Part shown: piece by piece, positions 6,299 through 12,665 of the stretch
Layout of the letters: each line of letters starts with the position of its first letter
Numbering within the stretch: the first letter of the stretch is position 1
NCBI GenBank assembly: GCA_902492825.1
Contig: CABUMZ010000031.1
Coordinates: 1-16,982, forward strand
Reading direction: 5' to 3'
Source of the DNA: an uncultured Collinsella sp.
Lineage (GTDB): Bacteria; Actinomycetota; Coriobacteriia; Coriobacteriales; Coriobacteriaceae
Length of the DNA: 16,982 nucleotides
The notes under the pieces: generated by a model
Database searches by the model: none
What the model was told of the DNA's origin: nothing
What the model saw: only the letters and a program-made list of their open reading frames with translations
Position numbers and translations under genes: made by a program

Positions 6299-6727
6299 CT
6301 ATTTCTTAGCGTGCTTGCCAGCACCCTTGCTGTCATCGGTGACCGAGATGAGCTGTCGGTCGGCGGCGCCATTGCGGCGTGCGCGGCGACGCTCCTCGGC
6401 ATCGCCCGCGTCGGCGGCGGCGCGGTGAGCCTTGTTGACGTTAAAGACCTCGTCGTGCTTGCGCCACGGACCGACGGACTCGCCAAAGCTCATCTTAAGG
6501 CCGGCGATAAAGCCGCCGAGCCAGCCGATCGGCGCAAACTGCACCAGCGGGAACAGCGAGAACACCCAGGTCAGCAGGACAACTGCCGCCGCTCCCGCAA
6601 AGTTGGCAATCCAGTAGTCGCGCTTGGTGATGACGCGCTTTTCGCACGCCCACTGGCCGCACAAAAAGCCGATGTAGATCGCAAAGAGAAAGAGCACCAG
6701 CGCGAGCACCACGAACGTCCAGCTCAT
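6299..6727 (-). CDS. Small membrane protein of unknown function
   Basis: This 142-aa protein begins MSWTFVVLALVLFLFAIYIGF, a clear membrane segment, followed by two further hydrophobic stretches at about residues 40-72. The second half (about 85-142) is hydrophilic, with an Arg/Ala-rich section (AEERRRARRNGAADR) and a Lys-rich end. The ATG at 6727 is chosen because GAGGAG lies 8 nt upstream, within the end of the preceding gene; the open frame continues further up but overlaps the dehydrogenase coding region. It lies 5 nt after the dehydrogenase stop and 15 nt before the HEAT gene. I do not recognise the family. Confidence 0.7.
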   Translation of the reverse strand: MSWTFVVLALVLFLFAIYIGFLCGQWACEKRVITKRDYWIANFAGAAAVVLLTWVFSLFPLVQFAPIGWLGGFIAGLKMSFGESVGPWRKHDEVFNVNKAHRAAADAGDAEERRRARRNGAADRQLISVTDDSKGAGKHAKK

Positions 6728-6732
6728 GGGCG

Positions 6733-7776
6733 CTACTCCTCGTGATGGTGGCCGCAGCAGCACTCGTGGCCGTCATCGTGGCCGTGGCCACAACCGCACT
6801 CGTGGTCGTCGCCATGCCCACCGCAACCGCAGCCTTCCTCGTGGGCACCGTGCTCCTCGGGACGATACTGCGACCAGTCCAGACCGGCGGCGATGGCGTC
6901 GGCCTCCTCCTTGTAGAGGACCGTGATGGCCTGGGTGCCCAGCTTGGCACCACCGATGGCGTCGAGCATGTCATAGAGCGTAAAGGCGACGTCGGCGCCG
7001 GGCAGCGCGAGCTCGCGGTCGTCGGCATAAGCGAGCGCCAAGCGCAGGTCCTTAATGAAGTGCTCGACCATAAAGCCGGGCTTGTAATCGCCGTCGAGCG
7101 CCTTGGGCGCCAGGCTCTCCATGGCGCCGGACTTGCCGGTACCGCCCAGGATCATCTGGCGGGTCTTCTCCAGGTCAAGGCCGCTCAGCTCGGCAAATGC
7201 CATGGCGTCTGCCATGCCGACCATGCAGGCGCCCAGCGACACCTGGTTGGCGAGTTTGGCAGCCTGGCCCTTGCCGGCGCCATCGAAGCAGCAGATGGTT
7301 GCCGCAAAGGTGGAAAGGATATCGCGGACCGGAGCGATGTCGTTCTCGGTAGCGCCCACGATAGCCGTGAGCGTACCGGCAATAGCGCCCGACTCGCCGC
7401 CGGTGACGGGGCAGTCAAATGCCATGCGACCAGAAACCTGGGCGACCTCGGCAATGTCACGGGCGAGCTCGGGCGAACTCGTGGTGAGGTCGATCAAGAC
7501 CGCGCCGGGCTTAGTGCACGCAAGCAGGCCGTCGCCCGCCAGGTAGAGCTCCTCGACCTCGGAGGGATAGCCCACCATGGTAAAGACGACATCGGCGTTC
7601 GCCACGGCCTCGGCCGGCGTATCGGCCCAAACGGCGCCGCGCTCGATAAGCGCGGCGGCCTTGGACTTGGTGCGGTTGTTGACCGTGACGGGATAGCCGG
7701 CGTCCAGGATGTGGCCGGCGATGGGGGCACCCATGATTCCGGTGCCGATGAATGCGACGGAGAGCTTGTTTGCCAT
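6733..7776 (-). CDS. Beta-hydroxyacid dehydrogenase (3-hydroxyisobutyrate dehydrogenase family) with His/Cys-rich C-terminal tail
   Basis: This 347-aa NAD(P)-dependent dehydrogenase is of the 3-hydroxyisobutyrate/tartronate semialdehyde reductase family. It has the Rossmann motif FIGTGIMGAPIAGHIL (9-24) and the substrate signature DCPVTGGESGAIAGTL (121-136). The catalytic Lys is in GKGQAAKLANQ (K174, with N177), and an FIKDLRLAL helix lies near 240. Family members usually end near 290-300. Here about 40 extra residues (308-347) carry 10 His and 7 Cys, for example CGCGHGHDD and ECCCGHHHEE, resembling metal-storage tails such as those of HypB or SlyD. The ATG at 7776 follows a GGAAAGG ribosome binding site. 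It is the first gene of the operon that includes icd. The substrate is unknown, and metal binding is inference. Confidence 0.85.
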   Translation of the reverse strand: MANKLSVAFIGTGIMGAPIAGHILDAGYPVTVNNRTKSKAAALIERGAVWADTPAEAVANADVVFTMVGYPSEVEELYLAGDGLLACTKPGAVLIDLTTSSPELARDIAEVAQVSGRMAFDCPVTGGESGAIAGTLTAIVGATENDIAPVRDILSTFAATICCFDGAGKGQAAKLANQVSLGACMVGMADAMAFAELSGLDLEKTRQMILGGTGKSGAMESLAPKALDGDYKPGFMVEHFIKDLRLALAYADDRELALPGADVAFTLYDMLDAIGGAKLGTQAITVLYKEEADAIAAGLDWSQYRPEEHGAHEEGCGCGGHGDDHECGCGHGHDDGHECCCGHHHEE

Positions 7777-7868
7777 GAAACCTTTCCTTTTGGGTTGGGT
7801 GTTGTTACCAGGTTGAATACTCGGTGCCAACGCTTGAGCTGCGGGGCGCCCGCGGTTGTAACGCCTGT

Positions 7869-8822
7869 CTACTCACCGCGCACACGGCGCGCGATGCGGT
7901 CGGAAAGCGAGGCTTTCTCGGCACGGTTCTTGCCCCAAAACGCGCAAGCCACCATGCCGGGGCCCACGTGCGAGCCGATGGTAGGACCGACGGAGCTGCG
8001 AATGATCGTGACGTCGGCGCAGCCTTCCTCCTTGCGGATGGCGGCCTCGAGCCAATCACCGTCCTTCTCGGCATCGGCCGTCATGATGGCGATGGGCATG
8101 GTGCGATCGGGCACGTAGTTCTCGCGGAACGACTTGAGGATGGACTTGAGCGCCTTCTTGCGGCCGCGGTTGACGCCGATCAGCGACAGCGAGCCGGCCA
8201 GGTCGTAGGACAGCTCGGGTTTGACGTCGAGCTTTGCCGTGAGCTGTGCCGCCGCGGGCGGAATGCGGCCGCCGGCAGCTAGTGCGTCGAAGCTCTCGAG
8301 CGTAAAGTAGCCGTGGACGTAGGTCTTTGCCTCGTTTGCCCAATCGACCAGCTGCTTGGCAGTCAGTCCCGCCGAACGCTGGCGCACGGCCTCGAGCGCC
8401 AAGAGCGCGCCGGTCGCGCAGGGCAGGGCGTTGTCGACCACGTAGAGCTCAAAGTTGGGATACTCGGCGCGCACGGCATCTGCCGCCTGGCACGCAGAGT
8501 TGTAGCTCGACGACAGCGCCGAGGTAAAGCACAGGTAGACCGTGGGCGTGCCCTCTTTGGCGCACTCGGTAAAGAACTCGATATAGCGACCGAGCGACAC
8601 AGCCGAGGTGGACACGCGGGCGCCGGCGCGCATGCGGTCGTAGAACTCCTTAGGGCTCATGCTCGACCAGATATCGTCCGTGCGCTCCTCGCCATCGATA
8701 ATGAAGGGGAAACCCAGGATATCGACATCGAGGTTCGCGGCGACCTCGGGGCTAAAGTCGCAGCAGGTATCGACGACGATGCGGCAGCGGTCAGAATGGC
8801 CGGTAGATGCAGCCTTGTCCAT
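7869..8822 (-). CDS. DegV family fatty-acid-binding protein
   Basis: This 317-aa cytoplasmic protein belongs to the DegV/FakB fold, which binds a fatty acid and in FakB presents it to the kinase FakA. Visible motifs are IVVDTCCDFSPE near the N-terminus and STSAVSLGRYIEFF (about 70-83, the first lipid-head-group loop). These are followed by CFTSALSSSYNSACQAA, AAGGRIPP and IGSHVGPGMVACAFWG near the C-terminus. The ATG at 8822 has AAGGAG 8 nt upstream, better than the adjacent in-frame TTG. No FakA (DhaK-like kinase) gene is in the window. The leader is unusually short: a terminator with its T-run at 8841-8846 ends only a few bases before the ribosome binding site. Confidence 0.9.
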   Translation of the reverse strand: MDKAASTGHSDRCRIVVDTCCDFSPEVAANLDVDILGFPFIIDGEERTDDIWSSMSPKEFYDRMRAGARVSTSAVSLGRYIEFFTECAKEGTPTVYLCFTSALSSSYNSACQAADAVRAEYPNFELYVVDNALPCATGALLALEAVRQRSAGLTAKQLVDWANEAKTYVHGYFTLESFDALAAGGRIPPAAAQLTAKLDVKPELSYDLAGSLSLIGVNRGRKKALKSILKSFRENYVPDRTMPIAIMTADAEKDGDWLEAAIRKEEGCADVTIIRSSVGPTIGSHVGPGMVACAFWGKNRAEKASLSDRIARRVRGE

Positions 8823-8840
8823 CAAAGCGACTCCTTACGT

Positions 8841-8873
8841 AAAAAAGGCGGCCATCCGCATGGGATGGCCGCC
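8841..8873 (-). terminator. Intrinsic terminator after hpf, inside the degV leader
   Basis: A perfect 11-bp GC-rich stem (8847-8857 with 8863-8873, 5-nt loop) is followed on the minus strand by six T residues. It lies 25 nt after the hpf stop. The degV AAGGAG site begins about 5 nt after the T-run, so degV expression needs read-through or a promoter hidden in or just before the hairpin. Confidence 0.9.
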
Positions 8874-8898
8874 GTTAACTCATGCAAGTTAACGTATT

Positions 8899-9483
8899 TT
8901 ACTCGTCAAGTGTTTCGATACGGGGCTTGATGATGCCATATCCACCATTCTTACGGTGATACACCACATTGATAAGGCCAGTCGTCGCGTTCTCGAACAC
9001 GTAGAAGTCGTGGCCCAGCAGATCGGTCTGCACCAGCGCCTGCTCCTCAGTCATCGGGGTGACATCGATGACCTTCTCGCGGACGAGCAGGTCGTCCTCC
9101 TCCTCGGGCAGCAGCAGGTCGGCCAGATCCTCGACACGCTCGACCGGCGCGACATCCGCTGCGCTGGCACCGCCCTGGCGGTTGTCCACGACCTTGGTCT
9201 TGAACTTGCGCAGCTGGCGGGTGACCTTATCGGCGGAGAGGTCGATGGCGGCGTACATATCCGCACCGTGCTCGGCAACGCGAATCACCGAACCGCGGGC
9301 ACGAACCGTAACCTCGACGATTGCCGGGTTGGGGTTCGAGGGGTTCTTCTCATAACGAAGTACGACGTCGACCGTCATGGGCTCGATATCGAAAGCCTTG
9401 AGCGCCTCGCCGATCTTCTCATCCACATGCGCACGCAGAGCATCGGTTACCGTCGTTTTGCGTCCAGAAACCTTGATATCCAT
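8899..9483 (-). CDS. hpf: Ribosome hibernation promoting factor, long form (HPF/RaiA family)
   Basis: This 194-aa protein binds the 30S decoding region and, in the long form, joins 70S ribosomes into 100S dimers during slow growth. The N-terminal S30AE domain (about 1-100) reads MDIKVSGRKTTVTDALRAHV and continues with VVLRYEKNPSNPNPAIVEVT. After an acidic linker comes the C-terminal dimerisation domain: VQTDLLGHDFYVFENATTG, then INVVYHRKNGGYGIIKP, strongly diagnostic of long HPF. The ATG at 9483 is chosen because the S30AE domain begins there and a GGAG site lies about 6 nt upstream. The 20 extra in-frame codons before it have no ribosome binding site. Confidence 0.95.
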   Translation of the reverse strand: MDIKVSGRKTTVTDALRAHVDEKIGEALKAFDIEPMTVDVVLRYEKNPSNPNPAIVEVTVRARGSVIRVAEHGADMYAAIDLSADKVTRQLRKFKTKVVDNRQGGASAADVAPVERVEDLADLLLPEEEDDLLVREKVIDVTPMTEEQALVQTDLLGHDFYVFENATTGLINVVYHRKNGGYGIIKPRIETLDE

Positions 9484-9700
9484 ACGTGGCTCCAATCTGC
9501 CTCGGGGACTTACTGTACTGGCTATGTACCCATTGCCGTGCATTTAATCACGCGGATTCCCAAAGACCCGAATAACGATTGCTTGATACCGCATACCGAA
9601 GTCTCGCACTTTTCTGTGGCAAAGTGCGCTATGGGAGGGCGACGGCGACTTTGGTTTTGCACCTAAAAAATGTCCTTGAACTGCTGGTTTTCTGGAAACG
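9484..9700 (-). other. hpf upstream region
   Basis: This stretch has no credible gene. A 60-codon minus frame (9544-9726) has no family resemblance. It must hold the hpf promoter, but I find no convincing -35/-10 pair. Its main structure is the 24-nt palindrome at 9605-9628. It is more AT-rich than the flanking genes. Confidence 0.5.
9605..9628. promoter_or_regulatory. 24-nt palindrome upstream of hpf (operator candidate)
   Basis: CGCACTTT (9605-9612) and AAAGTGCG (9621-9628) form a perfect 8-bp inverted repeat with an 8-nt spacer, about 120 bp upstream of the hpf start. It has no T-tract and does not follow a gene end, so an operator is more likely than a terminator. Confidence 0.4.
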
Positions 9701-9734
9701 AAAAAGCCGGGCTCCCCTGTTGGCAAAGCCCGGC
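9701..9734 (-). terminator. Intrinsic terminator after the substrate-binding lipoprotein gene
   Basis: An 8-bp GC-rich stem (GCCGGGCT 9706-9713 with AGCCCGGC 9727-9734, 13-nt loop) is followed on the minus strand by TTTTT (9705-9701). It lies about 67 nt after the lipoprotein stop. Confidence 0.85.
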
Positions 9735-9757
9735 AATGCGTGTTGAAACCGTGAAGA

Positions 9758-9786
9758 GGCGTCTCTCCTAGCGCATAGGAGACGCC
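9758..9786 (-). other. Second hairpin between the lipoprotein stop and its terminator
   Basis: GGCGTCTC/GAGACGCC plus CTA/TAG form an 11-bp stem with a 2-nt bulge and a 5-nt loop. No T-tract follows on either strand. It may protect the 3' end of the mRNA or act as a weak upstream terminator. Confidence 0.5.
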
Positions 9787-9800
9787 ACCCCTAGCAATAA

Positions 9801-10793
9801 CTAGCTATTGAGCTTGTTAATGTCGTCGTCGGTGATAGCGCCCTCCTGGCTGGACGATTTATCCTCGGAGGTTGCACCCTCGCTGTTCGAATCGGAGGAT
9901 GCGGACTCGCTGGATCCGGTGTCGGTCGACTGTACGTCGGCGCCCGAGACCGTCTTGGTGGTGAGGTCATAGGGCATCGTGCCGTACCAGACGGAGTGGA
10001 CCGCCTCGAGCGTGCCATCGACCGTGATACCGTCGAGGGCATCGCTCACGGCACGGCATAGCTCATCGTTGGCCGCGAGGCCCGCGACGCCGAGCGTCGA
10101 GGGCGTCTCGAGCGCGCCGACGTAAGAGATCTGGCTCATCAGGCGCGCAAGGTAGCCGCCGGCCGTGGAGTCGCAAATCACGTAGTCGATCTCGCCGGAC
10201 TCGAGCGCCTCAAAGCACTCGTTGATGTTGGAGAAGGTCTTTTGGTTGGCCGTGATGCTCTGCTTGGCGAGCGCTTCCTGCGAGGCCGAAGAGGTCTGAA
10301 CGCCCAGGGTAGCGGTGTTAAGCGTTTCGGTGGAAACGCTCAGCGACTCGCCATCGCTCGTCTTTCCGAACACTGCCGCAGCGTCGTACAGGCAAGTACC
10401 AAGCGTGCTGATGTCACCATCCGTGGAATTGATGTCACCAATGAAGATGTCGGCCTTTTTGTCACCAAGCACGGAATCGGCAGAAGATGCATCGACGAAG
10501 GCAACCTTAAGGCCCATGCGGCTTGCAAGGGCGCGGGCAGCGTCAACTGCATAGCCCGTGAGGTTGCCATCGGCGCCCTGCATGGCCTGCGGGGCATCGG
10601 AGGTATCGAGGGCAACCGTCAGGGTACCGGGAGTGACCAGGGCATCGTCCGACACCGTAGGGGTAACGGTCTCGCGCTCGATCTGGTCAATCGTGGGTGT
10701 CGTGAACGTGGACAGCGGGTTGAATGCGCATCCGCTCAAGCCCAATACGGCAATGACCGCCGCGGTCCCAGCACCCAACCGAGCCGCGTGCAT
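9801..10793 (-). CDS. Amino-acid-type ABC transporter substrate-binding lipoprotein (SBP family 3), orphan
   Basis: This 330-aa exported lipoprotein starts with MHAARLGAGTAAVIAVLGLSGC, a signal peptide with an LSGC lipobox (Cys22). The periplasmic-binding type 3 domain follows at about residues 50-280. Features are PGTLTVALDTSDAP, GNLTGYAVDAARALASRMGL and ADIFIGDINST, a central TLGVQTSSASQEAL region and a GEIDYVICDSTAGGYL segment. The last 48 residues are a Ser/Asp/Glu-rich tail. No permease or ATPase gene is adjacent, so it must share a transporter or act as a receptor. The ATG at 10793 has GAGGGG 7 nt upstream. The ATG at 10811 is possible, and the frame stays open to 11201, but the extra codons are not GC-biased at third positions and look non-coding. 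Confidence 0.8.
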   Translation of the reverse strand: MHAARLGAGTAAVIAVLGLSGCAFNPLSTFTTPTIDQIERETVTPTVSDDALVTPGTLTVALDTSDAPQAMQGADGNLTGYAVDAARALASRMGLKVAFVDASSADSVLGDKKADIFIGDINSTDGDISTLGTCLYDAAAVFGKTSDGESLSVSTETLNTATLGVQTSSASQEALAKQSITANQKTFSNINECFEALESGEIDYVICDSTAGGYLARLMSQISYVGALETPSTLGVAGLAANDELCRAVSDALDGITVDGTLEAVHSVWYGTMPYDLTTKTVSGADVQSTDTGSSESASSDSNSEGATSEDKSSSQEGAITDDDINKLNS

Positions 10794-11136
10794 CAAGCTG
10801 CCCCTCACCATGTCCACTACCCTGCCTTCTGTGTCGTATACAATCCGTGCGTTGCGCGGAATAACGGGTTGTTCCCACCAGCTGACCTGGTATTTGACCC
10901 CACACTTGCGCACCGGGGTGTTTGCTCGGGAGGCCGTAGCCACCTTCACGACTGGCCCGCTCGCCCGCGAGGCGGTATTGCCCCAAAGAAAGTAGAACGG
11001 ACGGTGCGGCTTACATCTAGGACGCGCCATGATCGCGCCGCGCGCACGCGGTCGCTTACGTGGATCCCTTTGACCGCGTCTGTCTTGGACTAGGATGGAC
11101 ATTTCGTCCGTCCGCAACCACAGCCTGGCAGGAACG
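10794..11136 (-). other. Long leader of the lipoprotein gene
   Basis: About 340 nt lie between the predicted transcription start and the chosen ATG. The reading frame is open across it, but third positions are mixed and codons such as AGG, GTA and ACA are unlike the neighbouring genes. It holds nested short inverted repeats: GTGCG (10847-10851) / CGCAC (10909-10913) encloses GGGT (10866-10869) / ACCC (10897-10900), which encloses ACCAG (10877-10881) / CTGGT (10887-10891). A structured regulatory leader is possible. I could not match it to a known riboswitch, tmRNA, RNase P, SRP or 6S RNA by eye. The alternative is an N-terminal extension of the protein. Confidence 0.4.
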
Positions 11137-11142
11137 TAGCGC

Positions 11143-11171
11143 ATTATAGCTAAGTTCAAGCTAAAGTTTAA
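11143..11171 (-). promoter_or_regulatory. Sigma-70-type promoter for the lipoprotein gene
   Basis: On the minus strand, TTAAAC (11171-11166) and a perfect TATAAT (11148-11143) are 17 bp apart, in an AT-rich patch within a GC-rich region. Transcription would start near 11136. This is the best-scoring promoter I can see in the window. Confidence 0.65.
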
Positions 11172-11243
11172 GGTTAGGGGCGTCATTCGCACCGTGAGCA
11201 CAGATTTTGCAGGTCGGAGCGGACCATTCGTGCCCCCATGAAG

Positions 11244-11272
11244 CCCGGAGCTCCCCTACGGGGAGCTCCGGG
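11244..11272. terminator. Strong hairpin without T-tract (13-bp arms, 3-nt loop)
   Basis: CCCGGAGCTCCCC (11244-11256) and GGGGAGCTCCGGG (11260-11272) are perfectly complementary around TAC. It lies between the inverted-repeat element and the lipoprotein promoter. It may end transcription from the nuclease-like gene with help from Rho, or insulate the next promoter. Neither strand has a T-run after it, so the terminator label is tentative. Confidence 0.4.
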
Positions 11273-11288
11273 GCACCCACCTCAGGGC

Positions 11289-11513
11289 GCCGTGTGCAAA
11301 AAACGGCAAATATGAGTACTGTCACCAATTTAGTAGCAGCGTTTTTCCGCCCCGCGAGCCCTTTTTGAGTTCCGCACAGCCTGCTTGGCGCCAAGATATT
11401 CCACATTCGTTTATTATCTCTTCAATGAATCCAAATTTTCGGCCCAAGTTTCTTTGTTTTTGCTGCCACTAATCTAGTAACAGTACTCATATTTGCCGTT
11501 TTTTGCACAGGGC
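11289..11513. repeat. 225-bp element with 52-bp imperfect inverted arms
   Basis: The left arm (11289-11340) and right arm (11462-11513) are inverted copies matching at 46 of 52 positions, including 30 consecutive identical bases (11293-11322 in the left arm). Each arm contains GCAAAAAACGGCAAATATGA followed by GTACTGT. The 121-bp centre is AT-rich and encodes nothing I can recognise. I see no clear flanking target duplication. It may be a MITE-like element, a pair of regulator sites or a very large RNA hairpin. It begins 31 nt after the stop of the nuclease-like gene. Other large inverted repeats in this window are much shorter. Confidence 0.75.
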
Positions 11514-11544
11514 ATATAAACAGACACCCTATAAAGCCATAGTT

Positions 11545-12654
11545 TTACGCCGGCTTGAGCCCAAAGCACGCTCGGAGCGTATTCAGCAGAGCATCTTGCC
11601 TCTTTCGACGAGCCTCTACGCGATTCTGATATCGCTTACCCATGCGCTGGTGGATGCGCCATGCGAGCGCTTCCATCGCTTCCATGTCGCAGAGCATTTC
11701 GTTGTTGACCGTCGCGACCTCAATTCCCATAGTAATCAAGCCCGTGTTGCGTTTTTCATCATGGATACGTCCCCTCCGGGAGGAATGGCCCAGCTCACCG
11801 TTGTATTCAAGGTCAAACCGGGCTGCTTCCTGGTACGCATCGCAAATCGCATGGGGCATCCCCGAGATTGCCTGCGCACGGTCATTGAACTCGATTTTGT
11901 AGTCGGTCTTAAAGGGACCGCAGGCAAATCCGCCATAGGAAAACGGAAGCGAAAACATGGCAAGCATGATGCACTCCATGGGTGAGCGCAGGTTTTCCGA
12001 CAGATAGGGACACAGCCGCCGCAGTTGTTTGGCCGCACTCCCCTTGCATGCCGCGAGGTAATCTGTCAGGCGATCGGGCGTCAACACCGGCTCGACTTCA
12101 AAGTAGCCCACGTCTGCCGGTTGGTCCTTGTCCTTTGCAAGTCTATTCGCAACAGGTGAGGTGTAGGGAGGCAGATACTTCCCGCGATCGCTCAGTGAAA
12201 TCTTGGAACACAGTTCCTGGGCCAGAGCAAACGCCTGGATACAGCCGACCTCGCGGGCGACGGCAACACAAAGGGCCTCGGGAGATAGGCTGTACACCCC
12301 CGGTTCCACCTCTAGAATCGAGCCGGCAGGCAACCCGGAACACACGGACCAGCCCACACCAGGCATGCGTCGGCGCTGCGCCGCAGATCCCACCAGCAAG
12401 CACAGATCTTCTTGTACCTCACCGCTTTTGGCTCCAATTCGCACCAGGTCGGGAAGATAGATATCCTCGGTCGAAGGCGATGACGTACACAGCACGCGGC
12501 ACTCCTCCTCGGGCTCAAGGTCCTTCCAGCCGATGTAGCCCATCTGTCGGCGCTCGGCGCGCATCATGCGTAGCGCCGAGGCGCCTGTTAGGATTGCGGA
12601 AGCCGCTAGCTGTTCGCCTGTCGGCTCGTTGCACCGCTCAATCTTTACCGCCAC
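11545..12654 (-). CDS. PD-(D/E)XK/DUF559-like nuclease-related protein of unknown function
   Basis: This protein is about 369 aa. The C-terminal 150 residues resemble the Vsr/DUF559 branch of PD-(D/E)XK nucleases: SPMECIMLAMFSLP (conserved Glu227), then CDAYQEAARFDLEYNGELGH (Asp272, Glu283, His290), then HDEKRNTGLITMGIEVATV. This gives the order E-D-E-H-R-G expected of that fold. The N-terminal half is of unknown type; a SLSPEALCVAVAREVGCIQA stretch vaguely recalls AbiEi-type antitoxins, which often carry such C-terminal domains. It starts 11 nt after the comF stop, so it is probably translated from the comF mRNA. The GTG at 12654 has AGGGG 8 nt upstream; GTG at 12663 and TTG at 12672 are alternatives. 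Third positions look less GC-rich than in comF. DNA cleavage is inference. Confidence 0.65.
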   Translation of the reverse strand: MAVKIERCNEPTGEQLAASAILTGASALRMMRAERRQMGYIGWKDLEPEEECRVLCTSSPSTEDIYLPDLVRIGAKSGEVQEDLCLLVGSAAQRRRMPGVGWSVCSGLPAGSILEVEPGVYSLSPEALCVAVAREVGCIQAFALAQELCSKISLSDRGKYLPPYTSPVANRLAKDKDQPADVGYFEVEPVLTPDRLTDYLAACKGSAAKQLRRLCPYLSENLRSPMECIMLAMFSLPFSYGGFACGPFKTDYKIEFNDRAQAISGMPHAICDAYQEAARFDLEYNGELGHSSRRGRIHDEKRNTGLITMGIEVATVNNEMLCDMEAMEALAWRIHQRMGKRYQNRVEARRKRQDALLNTLRACFGLKPA

Positions 12655-12665
12655 ACGAATCACCC

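Noticed and set aside
4484..6745. A 753-codon open frame on the plus strand
   Set aside because: It lies antisense across icd, the HEAT gene and the membrane protein gene, which have clear motifs and ribosome binding sites. Long antisense frames are expected in GC-rich DNA.
6742..8118. A 458-codon plus-strand frame over the dehydrogenase gene
   Set aside because: Antisense of a recognised beta-hydroxyacid dehydrogenase and part of degV; no ribosome binding site or family resemblance.
10794..11201. A 136-codon N-terminal extension of the lipoprotein
   Set aside because: The signal peptide and lipobox begin at 10793 with a ribosome binding site directly upstream, and the upper part of the frame overlaps the promoter. 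Kept as a leader with doubt.
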